Origin: Perkinsela sp. pyNocScin1
Lineage: Eukaryota > Euglenozoa > Kinetoplastea > Prokinetoplastida > Perkinselidae
DNA: 64,000 nt
Assembly (NCBI GenBank): GCA_964019655.1
Contig: CAXHTR010000007.1
Span: forward strand, 372,001 to 436,000
Reading direction: 5' to 3'
Below, piece by piece: positions 28,856 through 38,870 of the stretch; positions within the stretch are counted from its first letter, which is position 1; the number at the start of each line of letters is the position of its first letter. The notes beneath the pieces are model-generated. The model was not told where the DNA came from. It ran no database searches and saw only the letters and a program-made list of their open reading frames with translations. Position numbers and translations under genes: made by a program.

Positions 28856-29974
28856 TCAATACTGAATCCTTCGATGCGTCGACCGCTTGCCGCTCGGCAG
28901 GACCACCTGCCCGATGCGGTTGCCCCGGAGGTCGATGTCCGCTTGCCCGCGGTTGACAGTCATCTTCTCCTGGCGGATCGCGTTGTTCGCGAGCGAGAGC
29001 CACTTGAGGCCCCGCGGCAGGCGGAAGAGGTGCAGCGGCCCCTCGAGCTGGTTGTCGGAGAGCCGCAGCGTCACGAGCTGCGGCGGCAGCGTGCTCATCT
29101 GGATGGCCCCGCTAAATTTGTTCTTACTGAGAAGAATCTCAGTGACGCCCTCGGGCAGGGCATTGAGATTCAAGCACCCCGAGAGCAAATTGTCGTGCAG
29201 GGCGAGCGTTTTCAGCGATTTTGGCAGCGAGTTGAGCTGAATACTCCCGGTCAGGAAATTTTTGGCGATGTTTACGATTTCGAGCGCGTCGGGCATTGCC
29301 GTTAAGTTAATGGACCCGTCGAGCGCATTGCTGGGCAGAATGAGCCCAGTGAGCGTCTCCGGTAGACTTTCGAGGTGTATTCTGCCTGAAAGCTGATTTG
29401 CATCAGCCTGAATTTTTTTGAGGGCTATTGGCAGGTTCTCAAGGATGCAACGGCCCGAAAAAGAATTCTTTGCTATGAAAAAGTGCTCAAGCTTCGGCGG
29501 CAGGGCATCAACAGCTATGGCCCCTGCAAAAGCATTGGCGGAGATTCGGAGAAAGTCGAGCGCCTGCGGGAGACTTTCAGTCGCGAAACTCCCACGCAGC
29601 TTATTCTCACTGACGTCAAAGTGCTCGAGCTCACGCGGCAGGGCAGCGGTGTCGATTGTGCCGATGAGCCGCTGGTTGGTGATCTCCAAGCGCTTCAGCG
29701 TGCTCGGCAGCCACTGGAAGTCGACTCGGCTGTCACTCTGTGGGGCGCCGCTCGTCCACTGGATGCTCACGACGACGTCAGGGCGGTCGAAGCTGCACAT
29801 CACGCCCTGCCAGAGGTCGATGTCGTGGTAGTGCTGCTTTTCATCAAGGAAGGGACCCCTGTTCGCGAAGTTTGCGACGACGATCTCCATTTGGGCCTGC
29901 TGGGTGAGCGAGGCGTGGTCGAGGCGGCCGAGGGGCTGTTCGTCGTCAGATGCTATGAAGAAGTTGAGGAGCAT
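28856..29974 (-). CDS. Family E long LRR protein
   Basis: 372 residues from the ATG at 29974 (MLLNFFIASDDEQPLGRLD). The cap box is SLTQQAQMEIVVANF, then FLDEKQHYHDIDLWQGVMC. About ten LRRs keep the 23-residue step without indels (ITNQRLIGTID, DVSENKLRGSF, RISANAFAGAI, FIAKNSFSGRC, QADANQLSGRI, ILPSNALDGSI, NIAKNFLTGSI, ALHDNLLSGCL, LLSKNKFSGAI, RLSDNQLEGPL). The tail DLRGNRIGQVV followed by LPSGKRSTHRR is shared with the gene at 31315 (DLRGNTIGKVV, LSGKPIKGKK). The base composition is more G+C-rich than that of neighbouring genes by eye. Confidence 0.88.
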   Translation of the reverse strand: MLLNFFIASDDEQPLGRLDHASLTQQAQMEIVVANFANRGPFLDEKQHYHDIDLWQGVMCSFDRPDVVVSIQWTSGAPQSDSRVDFQWLPSTLKRLEITNQRLIGTIDTAALPRELEHFDVSENKLRGSFATESLPQALDFLRISANAFAGAIAVDALPPKLEHFFIAKNSFSGRCILENLPIALKKIQADANQLSGRIHLESLPETLTGLILPSNALDGSINLTAMPDALEIVNIAKNFLTGSIQLNSLPKSLKTLALHDNLLSGCLNLNALPEGVTEILLSKNKFSGAIQMSTLPPQLVTLRLSDNQLEGPLHLFRLPRGLKWLSLANNAIRQEKMTVNRGQADIDLRGNRIGQVVLPSGKRSTHRRIQY

Positions 29975-30125
29975 TGGGAAAGGTTATATGGGATGAAAGA
30001 AGCACAAAGTCAAAGAGATGTTGCTCAGGAAGAAGCGAGTGCTTTTTAGTTCGTATAGCAGAAATAATTAATCATCTCAATCTCTTTGCATTTATGCATA
30101 TTCTTTCCCTCATTCGACATCAAAC

Positions 30126-30797
30126 TCATACTCTTCGAATCTCAGCCGCACAACTGTGCGCGTCAAGTCTGTACCGGTCGTAAAACTCCGTGTTTGTGAG
30201 ATATATCCGCGTGTCAACTTTATTTCCATCGATTTCGATCGCCCGCGTGCGACCGGCTGGGGTCCGCTTTGTCACAGAGACAAGGGAGAGTGACTTTGGC
30301 AGAGACCCGCTGCAAACGTAGACGTACTTGATCGGATTGTCTGTCAGGCGTATTTTTTTGATCCCAGGTGGAAGGCGCAGCAGCGATATTTCCCCCTGAA
30401 TGAAGTTTTCACTTAAATCGAGCTTTTCGAGGGCATCCGGAAGTGTTGCCAAGTCAAGCGACCCGGTTAATTTGCCGGATTGAATGATACAATTTTTAAG
30501 TGACCTCGGGAGCAGTCGAGTCTCGAGCTGCGCTAATATAATCTGGAGGCTCAGCTCGAGAATTTTGAGGCCAGGGGGCAGCCACTCAAGCTTCCAGCCG
30601 ACTTGGTAGAGAACATTGTTCCAGCCGATTCGATTGACGAAGCCATTATGATCGCAATTCGTGCATGACCAGGCGCACACGTCTTCGCTGAGATGCTGCT
30701 TGCGAATGCACAGATTATTCATGCAGAGCCTTTGGTATGCTTTTGATGACGGGGAACTTTGTATATCGACTGCGGAGAATATGAGAATGCTAAGCAT
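30126..30797 (-). CDS. Family D-like short LRR protein
   Basis: 224 residues from the ATG at 30797 (MLSILIFSAVDIQSS); an upstream in-frame start at 30857 would add a less hydrophobic extension. A Cys-rich cap (VCAWSCTNCDHNGFVNRIGW) replaces CCTWxGxxC. Four LRRs follow (LKILELSLQ, LKNCIIQSGKLTGSLDL, LEKLDLSENFIQGEI, IKKIRLTDNPI). The C-terminal motif IDGNKVDTRIY with a YDRY end is the family D signature. It is the only D-like gene on the minus strand, and is nearest in layout to 62034-62720. Confidence 0.8.
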   Translation of the reverse strand: MLSILIFSAVDIQSSPSSKAYQRLCMNNLCIRKQHLSEDVCAWSCTNCDHNGFVNRIGWNNVLYQVGWKLEWLPPGLKILELSLQIILAQLETRLLPRSLKNCIIQSGKLTGSLDLATLPDALEKLDLSENFIQGEISLLRLPPGIKKIRLTDNPIKYVYVCSGSLPKSLSLVSVTKRTPAGRTRAIEIDGNKVDTRIYLTNTEFYDRYRLDAHSCAAEIRRV

Positions 30798-31314
30798 TTC
30801 AAATTTGGTGATACTTTTGCTATAAAGCTTGCAATGAAAGCAAAGGTTCACTGACAAATGCTATTCATCATAAATTTATAACCCTATCCTTGTATTTCTT
30901 GTATGTGTACCGTTCGTATTTAGGACTGTGCGAACTCTTCTACAATATCTCTCTATAGCGTCTGCAGTGTCTTTGCGCATTCAGAAGTGTGCATTAGTAG
31001 TACTGGGTAATCCTCGTGCTGAATCTTCCTTTATTTGACGTGTAGCACAGAATTTATAAGTTTCAGGTGCTTCTTTTGGCTGTTTTCTTTCAGAGCGAGG
31101 ACCGGAAGTTTACTTTCGTGGCGCATAGCCAATGTCTTCTGAAAATCTTGAGCGACTTTTCTTTACAAATGTTTGAGCTGTGTAGAAATAAGAATAATTG
31201 TCTTTCTACTTGGCATCTAGCTAGATTCATGTACTCAGGAGCTCCTTTTGCTAACTTGCTATTCGAGCTCTTCTACGATGCAATTTTTCGTCTTAGCACA
31301 AAGCCGCTGACAAA
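30798..31314. other. Intergenic stretch without recognised gene
   Basis: About 520 bases between two LRR genes. A plus-strand frame overlaps it but shows no recognisable motif and extends into the antisense of the next LRR gene, so it is taken as chance. Confidence 0.5.
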
Positions 31315-32427
31315 TCACTTTAATAAAATCTTCTTCCCCTTGATCGGCTTACCGCTCAAATTGACTACTTTGCCAATTGTATTACCCCTGAGGTCGATGA
31401 CTGCCTTATGCTGGCGCATCTGTATCTTTTCCTGCGTTATGTTATTGTTTGCGAGCCCGAGCGAAGTCATGTGTGGCGGAAGCGCATTGAGCATAATCGG
31501 CCCCGTCAGCCGGTTGCCTTCGAGACCAAGCCTACCGAGACGTGCGGGGAGCTTGTCGAAACGAACACACCCAGAAAATTCGTTTCCTCCGAGCTCGAGG
31601 CGCATGAGAATAGCTGGCAAATGACACAGGTTCAAACTGCCTGAGAGGCGGTTGTTCGCCGCGGTGAGGCCATGAAGACCACACGGGAGCTTTTCGAGTG
31701 TAATAGAGCCTGAAAGCTGGTTTTGGCCAACATGAATGCTCATGAGCGAATCTGTGAGGCCTTCAAGCACCAGGGACCCGTGGAATTTACCTGATTCAGC
31801 GTTGAAAGTTTCCATGGCTGCTGGGAGGCTTTGCAGCTGCAGCTCGCCGCCAAACGCACAGTGATTGATCCCGATAAGTCGCAGTCTCTCTGGGAGATTT
31901 TCGAGCGAAATTATCCCGCTCAGCTGATTTCTGGAGAGAATGAGTGTCTGCAGACCTGATGGAAGGCGCTGTAGCGAGACTTCTCCTGTAAAATAGTTCG
32001 AGCCAACGCTGAAATCATGGAGCCCCGCTGGTAGCGCTTCCAGGTCAATGCTGCCCGAAAAATTGTTGTCGTAGATGCGAAACTCCCGCAAATCTTCCGG
32101 AAGCGCAGCCGTGTTGAGCGTGCCCCTGACCGCTGTCTCCGTCAGGCGAAATTCTCGTACTGTTGCTGGCAGCCACTGCAGGTCGATTGATCCCCGCGGA
32201 ACGTTGAGCTTCGTCCAGTGGATGATTTGCACGTCCTGGCCGATGCATGTGACGCCCGGCCACCGGTGCATAGGGAGATAATTTTCATGATTGTCCTGCC
32301 AGGGCCGGAGGCTCTCGAGCTGGGCGACGAGCATCTCCATCTGGCTTTGTTGCGATAGCATCGCGTAGTCGAGGCGGCCGAGGGCGCTGTCGTCGATGGT
32401 CGTCAAGCGAAGAGATAAGTGAAGCAT
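31315..32427 (-). CDS. Family E long LRR protein
   Basis: 370 residues from the ATG at 32427 (MLHLSLRLTTIDDSALGRLDY). The cap is MLSQQSQMEMLVAQL, then WQDNHENYLPMHRWPGVTC. About ten regular LRRs follow (RIYDNNFSGSI, SVGSNYFTGEV, ILSRNQLSGII, GINHCAFGGEL, NAESGKFHGSL, HVGQNQLSGSI, TAANNRLSGSL, ELGGNEFSGCV, GLEGNRLTGPI). The C-terminus DLRGNTIGKVVNLSGK and basic KGKKILLK pairs it with 28856-29974. The two share length and layout and are probably tandem copies separated by the D-like gene. Confidence 0.88.
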   Translation of the reverse strand: MLHLSLRLTTIDDSALGRLDYAMLSQQSQMEMLVAQLESLRPWQDNHENYLPMHRWPGVTCIGQDVQIIHWTKLNVPRGSIDLQWLPATVREFRLTETAVRGTLNTAALPEDLREFRIYDNNFSGSIDLEALPAGLHDFSVGSNYFTGEVSLQRLPSGLQTLILSRNQLSGIISLENLPERLRLIGINHCAFGGELQLQSLPAAMETFNAESGKFHGSLVLEGLTDSLMSIHVGQNQLSGSITLEKLPCGLHGLTAANNRLSGSLNLCHLPAILMRLELGGNEFSGCVRFDKLPARLGRLGLEGNRLTGPIMLNALPPHMTSLGLANNNITQEKIQMRQHKAVIDLRGNTIGKVVNLSGKPIKGKKILLK

Positions 32428-32644
32428 TCTGAAAGCAAAAGATACGGAGAAAATTGATAGTGCTGGAGCTAGTCGAGGGCTAAAGTGGGGAGTTATTCAC
32501 GCAATTTACTTTCATGAGTGCTCAGAAGGTCAGGAAGCTCTCTCAGCCCTCCTTATTGCCAATATCGATGCCCTAGGCATTCCACTTCTGTGCGATGCCA
32601 TCTACGAGTCATAATTTCACATCTCTAAAAAACTTTTCTCACTT

Positions 32645-34126
32645 TCAGTCACTCTCACTCTCTGTCTCTATCTCACTGCACTCCCAGAGCTCTTTGACAT
32701 TGATACCCCGGAGGTCGACGCCCCGGCGCAGGAGCGCGCTGAGCCGCGCCTGGTCTCCGCAGCGCAGCATCGTCATCGTCTCGAGCGGGTTGCCAGCTGT
32801 GAGCACGTCCATGTCTGTGTCGACGTTCCACAGATTCGTAAATTTGTTGTTCGAGATGTCGAGCTTGGGCGGGATGACACGCGCGAGGTCGACGCCCCCG
32901 GCAAAGGCGTTGCTCGCCATGTTGAGCTCTGTGAGGCCGAGGGGCAGCTGTGAGAGGTCCACGCTGCCATAAAACTCGTTTCCATTAATAAAGAGCTTCC
33001 GCAGCGTCGGCGGGAGGCGCACAAAGTCAAACTCGCCGAAAAAGCGGTTGTCCTCAATGGAGAACCACACGAGCTTCCGCGGGAGCTTTGCAGTACTGAC
33101 TTTGCCCTGAAAACGGTTCTTGTCGATGCAGAGGTCAGTGAGCACCGGCGGCAGCGCGTCGCAGTCAAAATCGCCAGAGAACGCGCACTCAGCGAAATAA
33201 ATGTCTTCCAGCGATCGCGGGAGTGCACCCACGTTCACTGTCCCCCCGATGCGCGTTCGGTCGATGCGGAGCGTCCCGATATCTCTGGGAAGAGCGTCGA
33301 ACTGCAATTCCCCGGAAAAACCGTTGCCGCCGATGCGGAGCTCATTGAGACTTTTCGGAAGCATTCCAATGCGCACAGTGCCGAACATTGCGTTGTTCGC
33401 GATGTTGAAGGTCTCGAGCGAACTCGGAAAGTTCAGGAGCGCGAGGCTGCCTGTGAGTACGTTATCGTGCAGAACGACATCTTCCAAAAAGCGGCTGAGC
33501 GTGCTGACGTCGACGTCCCCTGCAAAACGGTTGTTGTTGGCGATGAGCTGGCGGAGGTTCCCGGGTAACCTCGTGAGATCCATTCGCCCCGAGAAATTGT
33601 TCAGGGCGATATCGATGACGGCGAGGCTGGGCGGCAGCGCGCCCCAGTCGATTGTCCCGTGAAATCGGTTGCTGCACACATTAAAGAAAAGAAGCGGCCG
33701 CGGCAGCCGAGCGGTGTCGATGGTCCCCTCGAGGGCATTGTGGCGCAGCATGAGGAGCTGGAGGACAGGCGGGAGGTCGCGGACGTCGAACGTGCCCTCG
33801 AGCATGCAGTGGCGGAGGACAAGCTCGTTCACAGTCTTTGGCACAAACGAAAAATTGACACTGCCACACAGGGAAACGTTGGGGTCATCCTCAAAGAGGT
33901 CGATGACGATGCCGGTGACGTCGCCGGTGCGGCTGTCGAAGGCGATGCCGCCCCACGTGTCGATGTCGGTGAAGTGGCCATGGGCGTCGACGAAGTTGTG
34001 CTTGTTCGTGACAGGCGCGAAGACGACCTCGAGCTGGGCCTGCTGGGACATCAGCGAGGGGTCGAGGCGGCCGAGATCGTGGAACGTGGTGCTGTCGGCT
34101 GCGTAGAGGGGTAAGAAGGTGAGCAT
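32645..34126 (-). CDS. Family E long LRR protein, 493 residues
   Basis: The ATG at 34126 (MLTFLPLYAADSTTFHDLGRLD) is chosen because it starts the usual leader; the frame is open to 34237. Cap: LMSQQAQLEVVFAP, FVDAHGHFTDIDTWGGIAFD. About 15 LRRs follow in near-perfect 23-residue step (ALEGTID, RFHGTID, NNFSGRM, NRFAGDV, NVLTGSL, NAMFGTV, NGFSGEL, TRIGGTV, CAFSGDF, NRFQGKV, NRFFGEF, NEFYGSV, NAFAGGV). A unit near the end is shortened (VIPPKLDISNNKFTNLW). The tail is Glu/Ser-rich and lacks DExG. High G+C and strongly repetitive coding DNA. Confidence 0.87.
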   Translation of the reverse strand: MLTFLPLYAADSTTFHDLGRLDPSLMSQQAQLEVVFAPVTNKHNFVDAHGHFTDIDTWGGIAFDSRTGDVTGIVIDLFEDDPNVSLCGSVNFSFVPKTVNELVLRHCMLEGTFDVRDLPPVLQLLMLRHNALEGTIDTARLPRPLLFFNVCSNRFHGTIDWGALPPSLAVIDIALNNFSGRMDLTRLPGNLRQLIANNNRFAGDVDVSTLSRFLEDVVLHDNVLTGSLALLNFPSSLETFNIANNAMFGTVRIGMLPKSLNELRIGGNGFSGELQFDALPRDIGTLRIDRTRIGGTVNVGALPRSLEDIYFAECAFSGDFDCDALPPVLTDLCIDKNRFQGKVSTAKLPRKLVWFSIEDNRFFGEFDFVRLPPTLRKLFINGNEFYGSVDLSQLPLGLTELNMASNAFAGGVDLARVIPPKLDISNNKFTNLWNVDTDMDVLTAGNPLETMTMLRCGDQARLSALLRRGVDLRGINVKELWECSEIETESESD

Positions 34127-34669
34127 TGAAGTAGTAGAAATTGGTTCAAGGAGGAATGAAAAGTACGCAGTGGTCTGAGAGGGGTGTGAAAAGTGCTGAA
34201 GACGTTTCTCGAGGAGAATGACGAGCAGATGAGTCATATGAGGCTACAAGAGATTGCTATCGTTTTTCTGAGCAAAACCAACTCTACGAGAGCTCGAGAG
34301 TGATTCATAGACCACGACCACTATGTGAATATGATGATGGCATGATAAACGAGGCCAGCAGCTCGTCCAAAGACGTAGGTCTTACGTGTAGAATTCAGTG
34401 TCTCTGAATTCAATCTGTATGTCGCCTTGAAAAGTGGCTCATAATCAACCTGAAGAGCCTCGAATTTTTCCATCGTTTTATTTATCAGCGCTTTATTTCT
34501 ACCAAACCCCGCAATTCTTCATTTCATTGGACAGAGTTATATTCTGAATGGAAAGCTGACCGATATCGTAAAATTTTTTTTGAAACTTACTCTTACTTCA
34601 TAATTTATCCTAACCCATGAAACGGGCCTCAGCTATTCTGTGTATCGAGCATCCTTGCTTAAATTGAAT
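34127..34669. other. Intergenic stretch without recognised gene
   Basis: About 540 bases, A+T-richer than the flanking gene. Nothing recognisable on either strand. Confidence 0.5.
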
Positions 34670-35293
34670 CTACGAGAGCACACGCTCTGCATCGCCTGCA
34701 TTCTCGAGGTCGAAGCGATCTATCCAGCAGCCAGCGAAGCGGAGCTCGAGCTGACCAGGGGGCAGCACACCAATTCGCAAGGATTTCAAAGAGATATTCG
34801 GCTCGGAAATGTAAAAGCTCTTCAGTGAAGTCGGGAGATTCGCAACATTTGTCACACCCGAAATTTTGTTGTCTACAAAGTTCAAGTGCACAAGACTCCT
34901 AGGCAGTGCGCCAAGGTCGAGGGTCCCCGTCAGGTCACACGCATTTATACTTAGAAATTCCATCGTCTGCGGGAGATTCTGCGTGTTGATGTCCCCGCGT
35001 AGACTCTGGTGCACCAGTCGCATGGCTTTCAGATGCAGCGGAAGCATCGAAAAATTGAGCTCCCCCTCAAGCTCAAAGTGCCGGGATACCCAGGTGATGA
35101 ATTCTATCTTCCCATCAGGATAACACGCGACGCCCACCCAGTTGCACGCATCATCGTCCATGCGGCCGAGAAAATCTTCGACTCTTTTGACGTTGTCTGG
35201 GGTGAAGAAGAGCTGCATACGCTGTGTTTCAGTGATCATGGAGGCGTCGACTCGTCCTAAACTTGGAATATCTGCAGCGAAGATGGTGAGCAT
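34670..35293 (-). CDS. Family C short LRR protein
   Basis: 207 residues from the ATG at 35293 (MLTIFAADIPSLGRVD); upstream ATGs at 35365 and nearby would extend it with MRFFFQILINHFFNR, a plausible longer leader, so the start is uncertain. Cap: MITETQRMQLFFTPDN, DDDACNWVGVACYPDGKI. Four LRRs include LKAMRLVHQSLRGDIN, MEFLSINACDLTGTLDL and VNLxFVDNKISG-type units. The family C marker ISEPN follows, then LRIGVLPPG and a final FDLENAGDAERV. It is the only family C gene on this strand. Confidence 0.82.
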   Translation of the reverse strand: MLTIFAADIPSLGRVDASMITETQRMQLFFTPDNVKRVEDFLGRMDDDACNWVGVACYPDGKIEFITWVSRHFELEGELNFSMLPLHLKAMRLVHQSLRGDINTQNLPQTMEFLSINACDLTGTLDLGALPRSLVHLNFVDNKISGVTNVANLPTSLKSFYISEPNISLKSLRIGVLPPGQLELRFAGCWIDRFDLENAGDAERVLS

Positions 35294-35474
35294 TCGATTG
35301 AAGAAATGATTGATAAGAATTTGAAAGAAGAATCGCATTGCGTCGAGAAAAATAGAGCAAACCAAGCTTTCAGTTACTTTCGTATAAGTACATGAATTGA
35401 AGATGAAGCACTACCAATCAAGGGACAGAAGTTCACAAAAGCCTTTCTTAGGTTTTTGAAACTTACCCATTACC

Positions 35475-38400
35475 TTACCCCTGATCTCCCCGTTTCCCAA
35501 TCATGACCGCCTGCATAGTTTCCTTCACGAGCATCTTCGACGGCTGCACGCCGGGGACGCTGACACCGTCGACAAAGTAGAACACAGCCTCGAGATGCTT
35601 CACTGGGATGCGATGGCACAGTGCGTGCAGACAATGCAGCAGAAACGCACAGCAATGAACCAGATCCTTGGCCGACACAGCTGGGACAAGCTGCTTCCAC
35701 AGAAACGAGGCATCGAGCGCCGATCCCTCGCCGATGTCTTCAAAGTCAGCGTTTCGGAGCGAGCCGTAGAGCCATGTGGTCGCCTTAATGAGCGTTAGGA
35801 CGTGCTCTGGGTCGACGACTGCCGCGAGCATCGCGAGCGTTGGGTCCTCAGCGATCTTCTTTTTCACGTCTTTTTGGATAAGGCAGTCTTTGAGGGCGTG
35901 GCTGTTCGTTCCAAACTGATTGTGCATCCCGATGAGGGCGCGTATGAATGGCTGAATCCCAGCTAGAAGCGGTTTGAATGCAAGAAGGCACGCTGTGCAC
36001 CGCTTCTGCAGCGATTCCTTTGCGAGCTGTTCGCCGATTTCCCGGATGCCAATGAGCATTGCGCTGGCGCACAGGAAATTGCCCCAGAGGGCTTCTCGAA
36101 AGTTTTCGAATGCTTTGAGCACTTTTGTTGTGTTCAGAGTGACTTGCTGTGCGTATTCGCTCTCTGTCAGCAGCTCCCAGTGCGCCGCGTTCACCCAAAA
36201 GAGCATGCGGATAAAGTTGGCAATGTTGGCTGGCCGGAGTAACGCCTGATCCACATCGTCTGTCTGCAGTGATTCACTCACCTTTGCAATGATATCCGAA
36301 AAAATCGTATTGGTCGGGGCCACCCCAAGGATAAAGAGGCAGGCGCCGCATGCCACGCCCTCAGAGGTACGCATCTGCTGTAACTTATCCCGACAGGCTG
36401 CGACCACGAGCACATTTTGCTCGGCTTCAGCCATAACAGTCGACGAATTCTCTACGGTGACGCTGCCGACAAGGCTCTGCGCCTTATAGAGGACGCGGGC
36501 CTCGAGCATGACAGCGAGCTGCTTGGGCGAGGCACCAGCGATCTTTTCAATGAACTGCAGCCAAATCTCGCGATGAAGTCTGCTGGGGTGAATGCGCATG
36601 AGTGCCATTGACGTGTAAATGTGGACGACATTCTGCAGCGTGATGCCGCGGAAGCCCACGGCGCACTGTGCGTCCAAGAAAGCGACGACAGCGGTACGGG
36701 TCGCGAGCTGCTTGTGTGCGAGGACGCTGACGAGGATAGCCATGGTATTCCAGTCGATGTCTGACGCCGGAAGGTGCATGATGTGCTCGACGAGCGCTTG
36801 CATTTGGGGCTGGAAGGCCGGTGGCAGCGGAGTTAGTGCTTTGAGCAAGAAAATGGCCTGTTTTGCAGTCAGCGATGACTTGTAGCCATCAAAGTGCATC
36901 ATCGCACTTGCAAAAGCGCTCAAAAGATATTTTTTGAGAGATTTTTCGCCCTCAGTGGGAGGACTTGGAGTGACAGTGAACCACATGGGGTCATCACGGA
37001 GCGCATCATGGATTATTTGCCCGTGGTAGCGGGTGACGTAGTACACGAGTGCACTACTCAAGAATGGGTCTTTGAAGGCGTCCACGCCTGAAAAAATGCG
37101 TCGAAGAATTTCACAGGAGAGCTTTTCGGGCGCATCTTGCTCCTGCGTGCAGAAGAATCGAAGCCATGCCGAGAGGTCATGTATTGAGATAAGGACTTCA
37201 TCACCATCTGGTGCGTTTTCGTGCGTGCGCATTTTGATAAGCACTTGAGCCAATCGCTCGTAGATCACGCTTGACAGTGCTGAAGCACTGCCTCGAGGTG
37301 CAGCGCGCATAATGTACAAAGCGAGTGATATGAGTTGGCTGTGATTAGCTTTATCGACTATGGTAGGAACGACTGCGCAGACAGATGTAAACATTTCTGG
37401 ATTGTGTGTGTGCTGGGCTATGTATGTGAGTAATTTAATGCAACGGAACACTCGAGAAGCGCGTGCATCTTGAAATGCGCTGTCAGCAGTTGTACACAGT
37501 GCACGGAAAAGTACTTTACTTTCTGCTGTTGGATGTAATTTTGACAATGCTGTGAGAGAGATCTCAAAAAAATCAATATCAACTATTTTCTCCTTGCGCG
37601 TTGTATGCGCCTGCACGAGAGTAGTTATGGACGTAGTCATAGCAGAGATTAGACTGGTGAGCAGCTCAGGATCAGTGACACCATAGTGCAGCCCCGCTTT
37701 GAGTGCGTAGGACATTCGCTTCAGGCGGCTTTTCAGATGGGCTAAAGGAACATGATGCTCTTTCAGCTGATCTTTTACTGTACTAGTATATCGCTGCAGT
37801 AACTGAGAAGTAATACAATTGTCAATATGTGTGTTATGATCGGTGATCGTTCGTAGAATACCAGAGATTTCCACACTTCCGAGCGATGATATATCTTGAA
37901 GAGTAATTTCGAGGAGCTCTTTCACAAAGCTCTCGTGAATAGGGTCATGATTCTTTGGAATAAGATAAAGGACACGCCATGTGTTGCACAGTGTTTTCAA
38001 AGTAATGAGCCTTCGTTGCATCATCTTTGCCACACGCTTGTGTTGAACGAGGACTCGATTTACAAGTTTTAGTGAATATAAAGAATTTTCATGTGAGACT
38101 GCTTCATTTCGTTGGCAAATGCTAGTGATCTGTACGAATGATGCGGTAGAATGCTGCAGTAATAAAGCATTACCTTTCAACCCGCGTGCTACCTTGAGTG
38201 CTGACGAAACCTTGTGAAATGCAGAAGCACTGAGGGTAAATATTTGCCCTAGTTTTTGTTTTTCGCTCGATATATCTAGGTTTCGACACCGAAGGATAGC
38301 TTCTGATGCATACAAGAACTCACACAGTGAATATGTATTAGTCGACTTTAGGTACGATGCATGAGATTGTAGCTTAGAAGGGTCTACTTCTGAGAATTTA

Positions 38401-38870
38401 GGCTCAAAAAGCTGACTTCGATTAATAGTATCAGGAAACTCTGTCCATAAAGATTGATAAGTTTGCTCAAAACTTTCTTGTATCTTTTCCTTTTCTACTT
38501 TATCGAGTTCTCTCGTCGCAGGCTTTTCAATATGTGCTAAGCACGATACTTCACTTATTGATAACTTCGATGCGTTGCTTCTAGCATTCATATTGAGATG
38601 CCTCACAAGATTTAATGTATTGTCGTGATGTTGGCCATTTTTGAATCTATTTAGCAAGTTCTTTAACGCTCCACCGCAGACGAGAAAGCATCTTTGCTTC
38701 TTCAGGTCAGAGTCTAAAAGGACAGATATCATCTTCATGATAAGCTTTTCTTTTTGAATAGATTGATCACATTCTACTCCGCAGAGTGAATTGAGGATTG
38801 ACGCTGCCTGGGGTGCTTGAATCTTCCTAGAATCTAGCGAACGGACTCTTGCTAACAGATGGTGAAGCAT
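35475..38870 (-). CDS. Large helical protein of unknown function, possible mitochondrial RNA factor
   Basis: 1131 residues from the ATG at 38870. It is rich in predicted helices with Leu/Ala-rich repeats and no LRR motif. The N-terminus MLHHLLARVRSLDSRKIQA is basic and free of acidic residues at first, which would suit a mitochondrial presequence. Recurrent helical segments (for example LLTSLISAMTTSITTLVQA, LISLALYIMRAAPRG, TMAILVSVLAHKQLA) recall ARM, HEAT or octotricopeptide-like proteins of kinetoplast RNA metabolism, but no specific family is recognised. It is the first gene of the minus-strand cluster, next to the strand-switch region. G+C is low in the 5' third and higher further on (38521-38580: 23 of 60; 36001-36060: 33 of 60). 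Confidence 0.85.
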   Translation of the reverse strand: MLHHLLARVRSLDSRKIQAPQAASILNSLCGVECDQSIQKEKLIMKMISVLLDSDLKKQRCFLVCGGALKNLLNRFKNGQHHDNTLNLVRHLNMNARSNASKLSISEVSCLAHIEKPATRELDKVEKEKIQESFEQTYQSLWTEFPDTINRSQLFEPKFSEVDPSKLQSHASYLKSTNTYSLCEFLYASEAILRCRNLDISSEKQKLGQIFTLSASAFHKVSSALKVARGLKGNALLLQHSTASFVQITSICQRNEAVSHENSLYSLKLVNRVLVQHKRVAKMMQRRLITLKTLCNTWRVLYLIPKNHDPIHESFVKELLEITLQDISSLGSVEISGILRTITDHNTHIDNCITSQLLQRYTSTVKDQLKEHHVPLAHLKSRLKRMSYALKAGLHYGVTDPELLTSLISAMTTSITTLVQAHTTRKEKIVDIDFFEISLTALSKLHPTAESKVLFRALCTTADSAFQDARASRVFRCIKLLTYIAQHTHNPEMFTSVCAVVPTIVDKANHSQLISLALYIMRAAPRGSASALSSVIYERLAQVLIKMRTHENAPDGDEVLISIHDLSAWLRFFCTQEQDAPEKLSCEILRRIFSGVDAFKDPFLSSALVYYVTRYHGQIIHDALRDDPMWFTVTPSPPTEGEKSLKKYLLSAFASAMMHFDGYKSSLTAKQAIFLLKALTPLPPAFQPQMQALVEHIMHLPASDIDWNTMAILVSVLAHKQLATRTAVVAFLDAQCAVGFRGITLQNVVHIYTSMALMRIHPSRLHREIWLQFIEKIAGASPKQLAVMLEARVLYKAQSLVGSVTVENSSTVMAEAEQNVLVVAACRDKLQQMRTSEGVACGACLFILGVAPTNTIFSDIIAKVSESLQTDDVDQALLRPANIANFIRMLFWVNAAHWELLTESEYAQQVTLNTTKVLKAFENFREALWGNFLCASAMLIGIREIGEQLAKESLQKRCTACLLAFKPLLAGIQPFIRALIGMHNQFGTNSHALKDCLIQKDVKKKIAEDPTLAMLAAVVDPEHVLTLIKATTWLYGSLRNADFEDIGEGSALDASFLWKQLVPAVSAKDLVHCCAFLLHCLHALCHRIPVKHLEAVFYFVDGVSVPGVQPSKMLVKETMQAVMIGKRGDQG

